NCBI RefSeq assembly: GCF_014235185.1
Contig: NZ_CP060131.1
Location: forward strand, 1,185,501 to 1,249,500
Origin: Pseudonocardia petroleophila
GTDB lineage: Bacteria; Actinomycetota; Actinomycetes; Mycobacteriales; Pseudonocardiaceae
Length of the DNA: 64,000 bases
Direction of reading: 5' to 3'
A model generated the notes under the pieces. The model saw only the letters and a program-made list of their open reading frames with translations, was not told the origin of the DNA and ran no database searches. Shown here in pieces: positions 16,354 to 25,424 of this stretch; within the stretch, counting starts at the first letter, position 1; every line of letters begins with the position of its first letter. The position numbers and the translations under genes were made by a program.

Positions 16354-18678
16354 ATGGAGGACGGTCACGACCGTGCCTCGCGCGATCCCCGGCCCGACGA
16401 CGTGCTCGCCCGGTACGGCCTGGTCGACGACGGGGACGGCACTCCCGGGGGCCGCGCCTCCCGGCGCAGGGTCGAGGACGGGCACACCGACATCGTCCCG
16501 CCCGTCGTCCCGGGCCCGGTCCCGCCGGCCGGGCGCCGGCCAGCGGGTCCCCCGCCGGGCGCCGTGCCCCCTGGTCCGCCCGCCTCGCGGCCGCCGACGG
16601 GCGGGTACCCGGCCGGGCGTCCGGGGCCCGGATCCGATCCGGCGTTCCGCCCCGTCGGCGGTCCCGGGCCGGGCTCCGATCCCGCGCTCCGCGCCGCCGG
16701 CGCACCGGTCCGGGGCGCCCCGCCCGCCGGCCGGCCCGGACCGCCTCCCGGCCCGTTCCGCGGCGGGCCGCCCGCACCCCTGCCGCCCCGGCGCCCCGGG
16801 CCGCCGGTCGGTCCCGGCGCGCCCGGGCCCGGCTCCCTCCCGGGCCTCCAGCGACCCGTCGACGGCGCCCGCCCGTCCGCCCCGCAGGCACCCGGCCCAC
16901 GGCCACCCGTCCCGCTGAGCCCCGGACTGGTCGCGCCCGGCCCCCGGACCGCGGACGCGCGGACCCCGGATGCCCGGCCCACCGACCGGACCCCCGGGGC
17001 AGCCGCGTCCGATCCGGCCCTGCGACCCGCCCGACCGGTCGGTGCCCGCTCCACCGGATCGACGGGCGCAGCCAGCGGCACCGCGACCCCGGGCGCCGCG
17101 ACCCGCACCGCCCTCCCCGACGACCCCGACGACTCCTCGGCCCCCGGCCGGCGCCGCCGCCGCGCGACCGCGACCGCCGGCACCGCCGGGGAGCGGGCCG
17201 AGGCGGCGGCGGGCGAGGCCGAGGAGGTCCGGCGGATCGACGAGACCCTCACCCGGCTCACCGCCGCCCACGCCGGCGTCACGCTCGCGAGGACCGACGC
17301 CGACGCTCCCGCCCCGACGCCGGAGAAGGTGCGGGTGCGGCCCGGCGTCGGGCAGCTGCTGTTCGCGGCCCTCGCGCTCGCGGTGTTCGCGGTGACCGCG
17401 TTCCAGTACGTCGGCAAGGCCCGCCTGGACGCGGCCGTCACCCAGGTGACGGCCCTGGACCCCGACTCCGGCGCCATCGTCGACGCGGACGCCCAGGCCG
17501 GGGCCGAGAACGTGCTGATCCTCGGCACCGAGCCGGCGGACCCGGCGGGCGGCCCGCCCACCGACACCGTGCTGCTCGCGCACGTCCCGGCCGGTGGCGG
17601 CGACGTGGTGGGCCTGTCGGTCCCCTACGACCTGGAGGTCAACCGGCCGCCGTGCCGCCGGTGGGACCCGGCCGCCCGCGACTACCTCGACGAGACGGTC
17701 CCGGCGCAGGCCCGCACGCCGCTGCGGACGGCGTTCGAGGTCGGCGGCCCGCAGTGCGTCACCCGGGTCGTCCAGCAGCTCACCGGGCTCGCCGTCACCC
17801 GCTTCGTCGGCCTCGACCTCGACGGCATCGGCGATCTCGTCGACGCCGTGGGCGGGGTCGACGTGTGCGTCGAGCAGCCCGTCGTCGACGGCCTGCTGGG
17901 CGCGGTCGTCCCGCGGGCCGGGGTCACGACGCTCGACGGCCTGACCGCGCGGGACTTCGTCGCCGCGCGCACCGTCGAGGGCGACCCGGTGGGCGGGCGC
18001 GGGGTCCTGGAGCGCCAGCAGCGGCTGGTCGCGGCGGTCCTGGAGAAGACGCTGTCGCGCGAGGTGCTGCTCGACCCGGCGCGGATCGGCTCGCTCGGCC
18101 CGGCACTCGGCGGGGCGCTCAGCGCCGACGACGCCGACCTCGACCGCATCCTCGCCACGGCCCGCTCCGTGCGCAGCTTCGCGGCCCGGGGCGTCACCTT
18201 CACCACCGTACCGACGGCGATCGAGACGAGCGGCCAGGGCAACACCGTCCTGCGCGGTGCCGACGCCGCCGCCCTGTTCACCGCCCTGCGCGAGGGCACG
18301 CCCCTGCCGGACCAGACCGTCCTCGCCGCGGGTGCGGGCCCCGCTCCCGCCGACGTCACCGTCGACGTCCTCAACGCCTCCGACCGCCAGGGCCTCGCCG
18401 CCGAGATCGGCGGCACGCTGGGCACGCTGGGCTTCCGCGTGGACGAGATCGGCAACGCCGACGAGACCGCGCCCGACACCGTCATCCGCTTCTCCCCCGA
18501 CCGCGCGGCCGCCGCCCAGCTCCTCGCCGCCACCGTCCCGTCCGCGACGACGGTGCCCGACCCGGCCGCGAGCGGTGTGCTGCAGCTCGTGCTGGGCAAC
18601 TCCTTCGACGGCGTGGTGCGCGCCCCCTCGACGGCCGCCGCGGCCACCCCGGCGGAGCCTCCCGCGGTCTGCGCCTGA
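16354..18678 (+). CDS. LytR-CpsA-Psr family wall ligase with Pro-rich N-terminus
   Basis: A 774-residue LCP protein. Residues 1 to about 330 are cytoplasmic and dominated by Pro, Gly, Arg and Ala. One membrane helix follows (about 332-351, LLFAALALAVFAVTAFQYVG), then the extracellular LCP domain (about 380-610; NVLILGTEP, SVPYDLEV) and a LytR_C domain (about 660-760; VDVLNASDRQGLA, VLQLVLGNSFDG). LCP enzymes attach polymers such as arabinogalactan to peptidoglycan. The start at 16354 has GGGAGGTG upstream. The very long disordered tail is unusual and may be a site of phosphorylation or protein binding. Confidence 0.85.
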   Translation: MEDGHDRASRDPRPDDVLARYGLVDDGDGTPGGRASRRRVEDGHTDIVPPVVPGPVPPAGRRPAGPPPGAVPPGPPASRPPTGGYPAGRPGPGSDPAFRPVGGPGPGSDPALRAAGAPVRGAPPAGRPGPPPGPFRGGPPAPLPPRRPGPPVGPGAPGPGSLPGLQRPVDGARPSAPQAPGPRPPVPLSPGLVAPGPRTADARTPDARPTDRTPGAAASDPALRPARPVGARSTGSTGAASGTATPGAATRTALPDDPDDSSAPGRRRRRATATAGTAGERAEAAAGEAEEVRRIDETLTRLTAAHAGVTLARTDADAPAPTPEKVRVRPGVGQLLFAALALAVFAVTAFQYVGKARLDAAVTQVTALDPDSGAIVDADAQAGAENVLILGTEPADPAGGPPTDTVLLAHVPAGGGDVVGLSVPYDLEVNRPPCRRWDPAARDYLDETVPAQARTPLRTAFEVGGPQCVTRVVQQLTGLAVTRFVGLDLDGIGDLVDAVGGVDVCVEQPVVDGLLGAVVPRAGVTTLDGLTARDFVAARTVEGDPVGGRGVLERQQRLVAAVLEKTLSREVLLDPARIGSLGPALGGALSADDADLDRILATARSVRSFAARGVTFTTVPTAIETSGQGNTVLRGADAAALFTALREGTPLPDQTVLAAGAGPAPADVTVDVLNASDRQGLAAEIGGTLGTLGFRVDEIGNADETAPDTVIRFSPDRAAAAQLLAATVPSATTVPDPAASGVLQLVLGNSFDGVVRAPSTAAAATPAEPPAVCA

Positions 18679-18693
18679 CGCCCGGCGGGGAGC

Positions 18694-18711
18694 GTTCACC
18701 TTCGGTTCACC
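18694..18711 (+). promoter_or_regulatory. PHO box (PhoP-binding direct repeat)
   Basis: GTTCACC-TTCG-GTTCACC is a perfect pair of the 11-bp direct repeat known as the Streptomyces PHO box. It lies 44 bp upstream of the first phoU gene, so that gene should be induced on phosphate limitation through the PhoR-PhoP system, which is not in this window. Confidence 0.88.
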
Positions 18712-18754
18712 CTGGGACGCTGCCGGACCCGTCGCGCACCTCTAGTCTCAGACC

Positions 18755-19411
18755 ATGCGCGACGCCTACCAGGAACAACTCGACAACCTGGCCGACGAGC
18801 TCGCCGGCATGTGCGACCAGGTCGCCGACGCCATGGCCAAGGCCACGACGTCCCTCCTCGAGAGCGACCTGCAGCTCGCCGAGGAGGTCATCACCTCCGA
18901 CATCCGGATCGACGAGCTGCGCGCCAACGCCGAGGAGAAGGCGTTCGCCCTCCTGGCCCTGCAGGCCCCCGTCGCCACCGACCTGCGCACCGTCGTGTCC
19001 GCCATCCACGGTGCGGGCGACATCGAGCGCATGGGCGACCTGGCGCTGCACGTAGCGCAGGCCGCCCGCCGCAGGCACCCGCAGCCGGTGCTGCCCACCG
19101 AGATCGGCCCGTACTTCGCGGAGATGGGCCGGGTCGGCGTGGAGCTGGCGCACAAGGCGGGCGAGGTCATCCGCACCCGCGACCTCGGCCGGGCCGAGGA
19201 GCTCGAGCGCGACGACGACGCGATGGACGACCTGCACCGGCACATGTTCACCGTCCTGATGGACCCGGCCTGGACCCACGGCGTCGGGCCTGCCGTCGAC
19301 ATCACCCTGCTCGCCCGGTTCTACGAGCGCTACGCCGACCACGCCGTCGCGGTGGCCCGGCGCATCGTCTACGTCGTCACCGGCCGGATGCCCGGCCCGC
19401 TGGCCGTCTGA
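18755..19411 (+). CDS. phoU: Phosphate signalling protein PhoU
   Basis: A 218-residue protein of two PhoU three-helix repeats with the acidic metal-binding motifs (residues about 75-92 [22 protein letters not shown]; later [17 protein letters not shown]). PhoU restrains the Pst transporter and the PhoR kinase when phosphate is plentiful. It starts behind the PHO box and is followed after 4 bp by a paralogue. Confidence 0.94.
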   Translation: MRDAYQEQLDNLADELAGMCDQVADAMAKATTSLLESDLQLAEEVITSDIRIDELRANAEEKAFALLALQAPVATDLRTVVSAIHGAGDIERMGDLALHVAQAARRRHPQPVLPTEIGPYFAEMGRVGVELAHKAGEVIRTRDLGRAEELERDDDAMDDLHRHMFTVLMDPAWTHGVGPAVDITLLARFYERYADHAVAVARRIVYVVTGRMPGPLAV

Positions 19412-19415
19412 CGCC

Positions 19416-20075
19416 GTGGTCCCGGCCCCGCTGTCCCAGCAGCTCAGCGACCTGTCCGAGCTGCTCGGCCGCATGTGCCTGCACGCCGCGGGGTCGCTGC
19501 AGAACGCCACCGCGGCCCTGCTGGAGTGCCGGGAGCGGCTCGCCGCCCAGGTGATCGCGCGGGAGCAGGAGCTCGAGGCGCTGCGCGCCCAGACCGAGGA
19601 CCTCGCCCGCGACGCCCTGCTGTTCCACCAGCCCGTCGCCGGCGACCTGCGCGCGGTCGTCTCGACGATCCGCTCCGCGGGCGACATCGACCGGATGAAC
19701 CGGCTCGCCCTGCACGTCGCCGAGGCGGTGCAGCGCCGCCATCCCGCACCGACCCTGCCGGCCGAGGTGCGCGACGACTTCGCCGAGATGGGCCGGGTCG
19801 CCGTCGCACTGGCGGTGAAGGCGGCCGACGTGGTGCGGTCGCGCAACGTCGTGCGGGCCGTCGAGCTCGACCGGGACGACGACGAGATGGACGTGCTGCA
19901 CCGGCACATGTTCGAGGTGCTGATGGACCCCGACTGGCCGCACAGCGTGTCCGCGGCCGTCGACATCACCCTGCTGGCCCGCTACTACGAGCGCTTCGCC
20001 GACCACGCGGTGGCGATCGCCCGGGAGACGGTCTACGCCGTCACCGGGCAGGAGCCGGACGCCGTCCCGATCTGA
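19416..20075 (+). CDS. Second PhoU-family protein
   Basis: A 219-residue paralogue of the preceding PhoU with the same motifs ([38 protein letters not shown]). It begins at GTG 19416, 4 bp after the first phoU stop, so they form one operon. Tandem copies suggest heteromeric or specialised regulators, as with PhoY1/PhoY2 of mycobacteria, although those lie apart. The last 43 bp overlap the convergent arsR gene. Confidence 0.9.
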   Translation: MVPAPLSQQLSDLSELLGRMCLHAAGSLQNATAALLECRERLAAQVIAREQELEALRAQTEDLARDALLFHQPVAGDLRAVVSTIRSAGDIDRMNRLALHVAEAVQRRHPAPTLPAEVRDDFAEMGRVAVALAVKAADVVRSRNVVRAVELDRDDDEMDVLHRHMFEVLMDPDWPHSVSAAVDITLLARYYERFADHAVAIARETVYAVTGQEPDAVPI

Positions 20076-20419
20076 GACCCGGGATCGAGCACCCGGCCCA
20101 GCGCACCGAGCGACTCCGGCCGGGCCCGGTACCAGACGTTCATCCCCCGGCGGGCGCCCTCGGCGAGGCCCGCCTTTCGCAGCTGCGCGAGGTGGTGGCT
20201 GACGGTGGCATCGGACAGCCCCACCTCCGCGGCGAGGTCGCAGGTGCACAGCTCACCCTCGGTGAGCAGCATCGACATCAGGCGCACCCGCGTCGGGTCG
20301 GCCAGCGCCTTGAGCCGCAGCGCGACCTCCAGCGCCTCCGCCTCCCCCATCCGGCCGGCCGCGACCGGGGCGCAGCAGATCGGGGCGGTCAGGTCGATGA
20401 CGGGCAGCGCGCGGGGCAT
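20033..20419 (-). CDS. arsR: ArsR-family arsenic repressor
   Basis: A 128-residue winged-helix repressor. It has CysCys at 15-16 near the N-terminus and ELCTCDL (Cys58, Cys60) in the DNA-binding region. The Corynebacterium glutamicum ArsR binds As(III) by Cys15, Cys16 and Cys55, so this is very probably an arsenite sensor. It is divergent from arsI across an inverted repeat. ATG 20419 is chosen because upstream starts run into the operator. The 3' end overlaps the convergent phoU paralogue. Confidence 0.88.
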   Translation of the reverse strand: MPRALPVIDLTAPICCAPVAAGRMGEAEALEVALRLKALADPTRVRLMSMLLTEGELCTCDLAAEVGLSDATVSHHLAQLRKAGLAEGARRGMNVWYRARPESLGALGRVLDPGSQIGTASGSCPVTA

Positions 20420-20435
20420 GCCGCCGAGAGTACTT

Positions 20436-20475
20436 GACGTATGTCGAAGAGGTGGGCACCCTTTCGACGAACGTC
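20436..20475. promoter_or_regulatory. Putative ArsR operator between arsR and arsI
   Basis: gacgtatgtcgaa (20436-20448) and ttcgacgaacgtc (20463-20475) form a 13-bp inverted repeat with two mismatches and a 14-nt centre. It fills most of the gap between the two divergent genes, where an ArsR dimer would control both. Confidence 0.75.
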
Positions 20476-20492
20476 TAATCATCGGAGGAACC

Positions 20493-20909
20493 ATGTCCCG
20501 CGTCCAGCTCGCCCTCAACGTCGACGACATCGACTCGGCCGTCGCCTTCTACACCACGCTCCTCGGCGTGGAGCCGGCCAAGCGCAAGCCCGGCTACGCC
20601 AACTTCGCCGTGGCCGACCCGCCGCTGAAGCTCGTGCTGCTGGAGAACCCCGGGCAGGGCGGCTCGCTCAACCACCTCGGCGTCGAGGTGGAGAGCAGCG
20701 AGACGGTGCACGCCGAGATCGCCCGGTTCACCGGGGCGGGCCTGTTCACCGACGAGGAGATCGGCACGACGTGCTGCTTCGCCACCCAGGACAAGGTCTG
20801 GGTGACCGGCCCGGGCGGCGAGCGCTGGGAGGTCTACACGGTGTTGGCCGACAGCGAGACGTTCGGCCCGACCCCGGAGCCCGGGCCGGTCTGCTGCACC
20901 TCTTCCTGA
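20493..20909 (+). CDS. arsI: ArsI/CadI-type vicinal-oxygen-chelate dioxygenase (C-As lyase)
   Basis: A 138-residue glyoxalase-fold protein. ArsI enzymes cleave the carbon-arsenic bond of trivalent organoarsenicals using Fe(II) and O2. The vicinal pair Cys94-Cys95 (GTTCCFATQDK) that holds the arsenical, His61 (LNHLGVEV) and Glu in RWEVYTV as metal ligands are present, and the C-terminus ends in another CysCys. The start at 20493 has GGAGG upstream. CadI, a cadmium-induced relative, is an alternative name. Divergent arsR supports arsenic. Confidence 0.87.
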   Translation: MSRVQLALNVDDIDSAVAFYTTLLGVEPAKRKPGYANFAVADPPLKLVLLENPGQGGSLNHLGVEVESSETVHAEIARFTGAGLFTDEEIGTTCCFATQDKVWVTGPGGERWEVYTVLADSETFGPTPEPGPVCCTSS

Positions 20910-21087
20910 CCTCCTCGGCGCAGCTCGTCACGCTCGGGTGCGAGGCCCACGTCGACCCGGTGGGCGGGACGCCGCTGGAGAACCGGGACACCGACGAGCC
21001 GTCCGAGTGCGGTGTCGACGACATCACCGCGCACGTCGGCGCGCCCGCCGAGCGGCTCCGTGCACGAGGGACGATCGGACATGACGA

Positions 21088-21112
21088 CGGGGCGGGGCAC
21101 GCCCCGACCCCG
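21088..21112. terminator. GC-rich hairpin between arsI and pstB
   Basis: A stem of cgggg and gggg with matching ccccg/cccc partners lies between two convergent genes and could end both transcripts. There is no T-run. The core cggggcggggcacgcccc recurs at 27081-27098. Confidence 0.45.
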
Positions 21113-21125
21113 TGCCGACGTGTCC

Positions 21126-21905
21126 TCAGCCGAAGCGGCCGGACACGTAGTCCTCGGTGGCCTTCTGCGTCGGCTGGGAGAAGATCTTCTTCGTCTCGTC
21201 CATCTCCACCAGGTGGCCGGGCTTGCCGGTGCCCTCGATGTTGAAGAAGCCGGTGTAGTCGCTGACCCGCGCGGCCTGCTGCATGTTGTGGGTGACGATG
21301 ACGATCGTGTAGTCCTGCTTGAGCTCGTTGATCAGGTCCTCGATCGCCAGCGTCGAGATCGGGTCGAGCGCGGAGCACGGCTCGTCCATCAGCAGGACGT
21401 CGGGCTGCACGGCGATGGCCCGGGCGATGCACAGGCGCTGCTGCTGCCCGCCGGAGAGCCCGGAGCCGGGCTTCTCGAGGCGGTCCTTGACCTCGTTCCA
21501 TAGGTTCGCGCCGCGCAGGGACTGCTCCACCAGCGCGTCGGTGGCCTCCTTGCGCATCTTCTTGTTGTTCAGGCGCTGGCCCGCGATGACGTTGTCGTAG
21601 ATCGACATCGTCGGGAACGGGTTGGGGCGCTGGAACACCATGCCGATCTGGCGGCGCACGCCGACCGGGTCGATGCCCGGGCCGTAGAGGTCCTTGCCGT
21701 CGAGCTCGAGCCGGCCCTCGACGCGCGCGCCGGGGATGACCTCGTGCATGCGGTTGATCGAGCGCAGGAACGTCGACTTCCCGCAGCCCGAGGGGCCGAT
21801 GAGCGCGGTGACGGTCTTGGGCCGGATGGCCATGCTGACGCCCTCGACCGCGAGGAACGACCCGTAGTAGATGTTCAGGTTCTTGGCGTCGATCGACTTG
21901 CCCAC
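21126..21905 (-). CDS. pstB: Phosphate ABC transporter ATP-binding protein
   Basis: A 259-residue ATPase that powers high-affinity phosphate uptake with PstA and PstC. Walker [10 protein letters not shown], signature LSGGQQQR, Walker [13 protein letters not shown] and the switch His (VTHNMQQA) are all present. The GTG at 21905 is preceded by AAGGGAG. It is last of the pstS-C-A-B operon, 11 bp after pstA. Confidence 0.96.
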   Translation of the reverse strand: MGKSIDAKNLNIYYGSFLAVEGVSMAIRPKTVTALIGPSGCGKSTFLRSINRMHEVIPGARVEGRLELDGKDLYGPGIDPVGVRRQIGMVFQRPNPFPTMSIYDNVIAGQRLNNKKMRKEATDALVEQSLRGANLWNEVKDRLEKPGSGLSGGQQQRLCIARAIAVQPDVLLMDEPCSALDPISTLAIEDLINELKQDYTIVIVTHNMQQAARVSDYTGFFNIEGTGKPGHLVEMDETKKIFSQPTQKATEDYVSGRFG

Positions 21906-21916
21906 GGGATGCTCCC

Positions 21917-23005
21917 TTATCGGGTCTTCGGGGCGAACGCGCGGGCGATGAGTCGCGCCAGCAGGTTCAGCACCATGACGATGATGATCAGGACGAGTGC
22001 CGCGGCCCACGCGCGGTCCAGGTACGGCTCCCGCGGCACGCCGGGCGTCGCGTAGGAGAAGTACGAGAAGACCGGCAGCGTGGCCATGCGGCCGTCGAAC
22101 GGGTTGAGGTTGACGCCCGTGGTGACGCCGACGGCCACCAGCAGCGGCGCGGTCTCGCCGATGACGCGGGCGATCGCCAGCGTGACACCGGACGCGATGC
22201 CCGCGACCGACGTGGGGATGACGACCTTGAGGATCGTGCGCCACTTCGGCACGCCGAGGGCGAACGCCGCCTCGCGCAGCTCGTTGGGGACGATCTTGAG
22301 CATCTCCTCGGTGGCCCGCACGACGATCGGGATCATCAGCACCGACAGCGCGACGGAGCCGGCGAACCCGAGCCGGGCACCGGGCCCGAGCAGCAGCGTG
22401 AACAGGGCGACCGCGAACAGGCCGGCCACGATCGACGGGATGCCGGTCATGACGTCGACGAAGAACGTGATGGCCCGCGCGAGCCGGCTGTTCTTGCCGT
22501 ACTCGACGAGGTAGACCGCGGTGAGCAGGCCGATCGGGATCGAGATGACGGCGGCCAGCGCGGTGATGATCAGCGTGCCGAGGACGGCGTGGTAGACCCC
22601 GCCGCCCTCACCGACGACCCCGCGCATCGAGGAGGTGAAGAACTCGGCGTCGAAGCGGGTGAGCCCGTTGCTGACCACGGTCCACAGGACCGAGACCAGC
22701 GGCAGCAGCGCCAGCAGGAACGCGGCGGTCACGATCACGGTGACGAGCCGGTCGGTGGCCTTGCGCCGGCCCTCCACCGCGCGGGAGGCGGCGTAGAGCC
22801 CGACGGCGAACAGGACGAGGGTGCCGAGGACCCACAGGGCGATGTTGAAGCCCGTCAGGGCCAGCAGGCCGCCGGCCACCGCCGCGGCGACCACCACGCC
22901 GCCGGGCACGGCGAAGCGGGGAAGCCGGCCCTGCCTCTCCAGCACCGCGGGCTCGACGATCACGGGGTCGCGCTCCGTGTCGCGCTTCTCGGTGTCGATG
23001 GACAT
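21917..23005 (-). CDS. pstA: Phosphate ABC transporter permease PstA
   Basis: A 362-residue membrane protein. An N-terminal extension of about 45 residues precedes two early helices, then the six-helix BPD permease core with the EAA-type loop ([23 protein letters not shown]). It forms the channel with PstC. The start overlaps the pstC stop by one base (TGATG), indicating coupling. Confidence 0.95.
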   Translation of the reverse strand: MSIDTEKRDTERDPVIVEPAVLERQGRLPRFAVPGGVVVAAAVAGGLLALTGFNIALWVLGTLVLFAVGLYAASRAVEGRRKATDRLVTVIVTAAFLLALLPLVSVLWTVVSNGLTRFDAEFFTSSMRGVVGEGGGVYHAVLGTLIITALAAVISIPIGLLTAVYLVEYGKNSRLARAITFFVDVMTGIPSIVAGLFAVALFTLLLGPGARLGFAGSVALSVLMIPIVVRATEEMLKIVPNELREAAFALGVPKWRTILKVVIPTSVAGIASGVTLAIARVIGETAPLLVAVGVTTGVNLNPFDGRMATLPVFSYFSYATPGVPREPYLDRAWAAALVLIIIVMVLNLLARLIARAFAPKTR

Positions 23006-23970
23006 CAGTTGGCCCCCGAGAAGTCGCGGCGTCGGTTGATGATGTAGCGGGCGAGCGAGTTGATCGCGAGCGTGATCAGGAACAGCACGAGGCCGCTCGC
23101 GATGAGCACGTTCACGTCCAGGCCGCTGGCCTCCGGGAACTGCAGCGCGATGTTCGCCGCGATCGTGCCCGGGTTGCCGTTGCTGATCAGGTTGAAGGTG
23201 ACGCCGCCGGAGATCGACAGGATAAGGGCGACGGCCATCGTCTCGCCGAGCGCGCGGCCCAGGCCGAGCATCGCGCCGCTGATGATCCCGGAGCGGCCGA
23301 ACGGCAGGACGGCCATCCGGATCATCTCCCAGCGCGTGGCGCCGAGGGCGAGCGCGGCCTCCTCGTGCAGCTTCGGCGTCTGCAGGAAGACCTCGCGGGC
23401 GACCGCGGTGATGATCGGCAGGATCATGATGGCGAGCACGGCGCCGACGACGAGCATCGCGCGCCCGGCGTTCGAGGCGGGCCCGGCGAACAGCGGGATC
23501 CAGCCGAGGTTGTTCTCCAGCCACAGCAGGAACGGCACCGAGGCGATGGAGAACGTGTACGCGCCCCACAGGCCGTAGACGATGCTGGGGACCGCGGCGA
23601 GCAGGTCGATCACGTAGCCGAGCGCGGCGGCGAGGCGGCGCGGGGCGTAGTGGGTGATGAACAGGGCCACGGCGACGGACAGCGGCGTGGCGATGAGCAG
23701 CGCGATGACGGCGGCGAGCAGCGTGCCGAACACCAGCGGCCAGACGTAGACGACGAACCCGCCGCCGCCCTGGACGTCCTCCGCAGGCGCGAGGACGGCC
23801 GGGAGCGACTGCGCCACGAGGAACGCGGCCACGCCGGCGAGCAGGACGAGGATCAGGATCCCCGAGCCCTTCGCCATCCCGGAGAACACCCGGTCACCCG
23901 GCTGCACCACCGGCTTCGGCGGGGGCGGGGCCGCGGCCTGCGGCGGCCGCGGACTGGCGTCTGTACTCAC
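23005..23970 (-). CDS. pstC: Phosphate ABC transporter permease PstC
   Basis: A 321-residue permease with six core helices and the EAA loop (HEEAALALGATRWEMIRMAVLP). The N-terminus before the first helix is a Pro-rich cytoplasmic tail of about 25 residues. It is 100 bp downstream of pstS. Confidence 0.95.
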   Translation of the reverse strand: MSTDASPRPPQAAAPPPPKPVVQPGDRVFSGMAKGSGILILVLLAGVAAFLVAQSLPAVLAPAEDVQGGGGFVVYVWPLVFGTLLAAVIALLIATPLSVAVALFITHYAPRRLAAALGYVIDLLAAVPSIVYGLWGAYTFSIASVPFLLWLENNLGWIPLFAGPASNAGRAMLVVGAVLAIMILPIITAVAREVFLQTPKLHEEAALALGATRWEMIRMAVLPFGRSGIISGAMLGLGRALGETMAVALILSISGGVTFNLISNGNPGTIAANIALQFPEASGLDVNVLIASGLVLFLITLAINSLARYIINRRRDFSGAN

Positions 23971-24072
23971 GTCATCCCTTCGAACGGGTTGGTCGTGGGG
24001 GCTGGGGCCGAGCGGCCCGGGCGGTCCTCATGATGACGACCGCCCGGGATCCCTGGCTAGGTGACGACCGGC

Positions 24073-25194
24073 TCAGCCGGCGGCGGAGATCGAGTCGATC
24101 ACGGGCTGGAACTGCGCCCGCTGCTCGGCGGTGATCGGGGCGTTGCCGGCGTTGGCGTTCGCGGCCTGCTGGCCCTCGTCGCTGGCGATGTAGGTCAGGA
24201 ACGCCTTCACCGTGTCGGCGACGGCCGCGTCGGCGTACTGGGTGCACGCGAGCGTGTAGGACACGAGGACGACCGGGTAGGTGCCCGACTCGGTGGTGTC
24301 GCGGGCGAGCTCGACCGAGAAGTTGGCCGCGCCCTTGCCCTCGACCCGCGGCGACGCGGCGACGACCGCGGCGGCCGCCTCGGCCGTCGGGGCGACGTAC
24401 TCGGAGCCGACCTGCACGCTGACCTTGCCCAGGTCACCGGCCTGGCTCTCGTCGGCGTAGCCGATGGAGCCCGCACCGGAGCCGACCAGGCCCACGACGC
24501 CCGAGGTGCCCTGCGCGGACGCGCCGCCGCTCAGCGGCCAGACGCCGTCGGGCTCGGAGGTCCAGTCGGCGGGGGCGGTGGCGGCGAGGTACTCGGTGAA
24601 GTTCTCGGTGGTGCCCGAGTCGTCGGCGCGGTTGACCGGGGTGACCGCGAGGTCCGGCAGCGTGACGCCGGCGTTCTCCGCGGCGATCGCCGGGTCGTTC
24701 CAGTTGGTGATGGAGCCGTTGAACAGCTTCGCGATGGTGGCCGGGCTCAGCTGCAGCTCGGTGACGCCGGGCAGGTTGAAGATCACCGCGATCGGCGAGA
24801 CGTAGAGCGGGAGCTCGATGACGTTGTCGGCGCCGCCGCACAGCGTCTGGGCGAGCGGGAGCTGCTCGTCGTTCAGCGCCGAGTCGCTGCCGGCGAACTG
24901 CACCGCGCCGTCGACGAACTGGGTGCGGCCCGCGCCGGAGCCCTGGGCGTCGTAGCTGACGGTGGCGTCGGGGGCGACCGAGCTGAAGCCGGCGACCCAG
25001 GCCTCCATGGCGGCCTGCTGGGACGTGGCGCCCGCACCGGCGATGGACGCGCTGGCGGAGGCCGCGGCCTCGCCGCCGGCGGCGGGGGCTCCGGACTCGT
25101 TGGCCGCACCGCAGCCGGCCAGCAGCAGTGCACCGCTGGTGGCGAGGCCCACCGCGGCAACTCGGGCACGGGCGCTGTGCCGCACGATCTTCAC
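24073..25194 (-). CDS. pstS: Periplasmic phosphate-binding lipoprotein PstS
   Basis: A 373-residue lipoprotein with signal peptide and lipobox LLAGC (Cys29), a Gly/Ala/Ser-rich linker, then the type-II binding fold. AGATSQQAAM, DAQGSGAGRTQF and ADDSGTTENF supply the usual Ser, Thr, Arg and Asp phosphate contacts. GTG 25194 follows GGAGGAAC. It leads the pst operon behind a PHO box. Confidence 0.95.
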   Translation of the reverse strand: MKIVRHSARARVAAVGLATSGALLLAGCGAANESGAPAAGGEAAASASASIAGAGATSQQAAMEAWVAGFSSVAPDATVSYDAQGSGAGRTQFVDGAVQFAGSDSALNDEQLPLAQTLCGGADNVIELPLYVSPIAVIFNLPGVTELQLSPATIAKLFNGSITNWNDPAIAAENAGVTLPDLAVTPVNRADDSGTTENFTEYLAATAPADWTSEPDGVWPLSGGASAQGTSGVVGLVGSGAGSIGYADESQAGDLGKVSVQVGSEYVAPTAEAAAAVVAASPRVEGKGAANFSVELARDTTESGTYPVVLVSYTLACTQYADAAVADTVKAFLTYIASDEGQQAANANAGNAPITAEQRAQFQPVIDSISAAG

Positions 25195-25295
25195 GTGAAG
25201 TTCCTCCGTCGTCGGACCGGGAAGGGTCGTTGCGGCTCGGGGTGGCCGCTCGCCGCGGACGCTAGGTAGCGACAGTGGACGCACTCCCCCGATCA

Positions 25296-25313
25296 GGTAA
25301 ACGGGGCATGAAC
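25296..25313 (-). promoter_or_regulatory. PHO box upstream of pstS
   Basis: On the minus strand GTTCATG-CCCC-GTTTACC keeps the 11-bp spacing of the PHO box with three substitutions from GTTCACC. It ends 102 bp before the pstS start. Together with the box at 18694 it puts both phosphate operons under PhoP control. Confidence 0.7.
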
Positions 25314-25424
25314 ACATCACCGAAGGTGAGGCACAACACCCGATCGGTGCAGCCGTGATCGCGCTGTGACCTGCGGGTTCCGTATCGCCCGGGACATGAC
25401 GACGGGGTGAACCGCGGGGGGCTC

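Noticed and set aside
16066..18699. An 877-codon frame on the minus strand
   Set aside because: It is antisense to the LCP gene, consists of Gly/Arg/Ala runs and has no recognisable motif.
20910..21125. Small frames between arsI and pstB
   Set aside because: They lack ribosome binding sites and conserved motifs; only the GC hairpin is supported.
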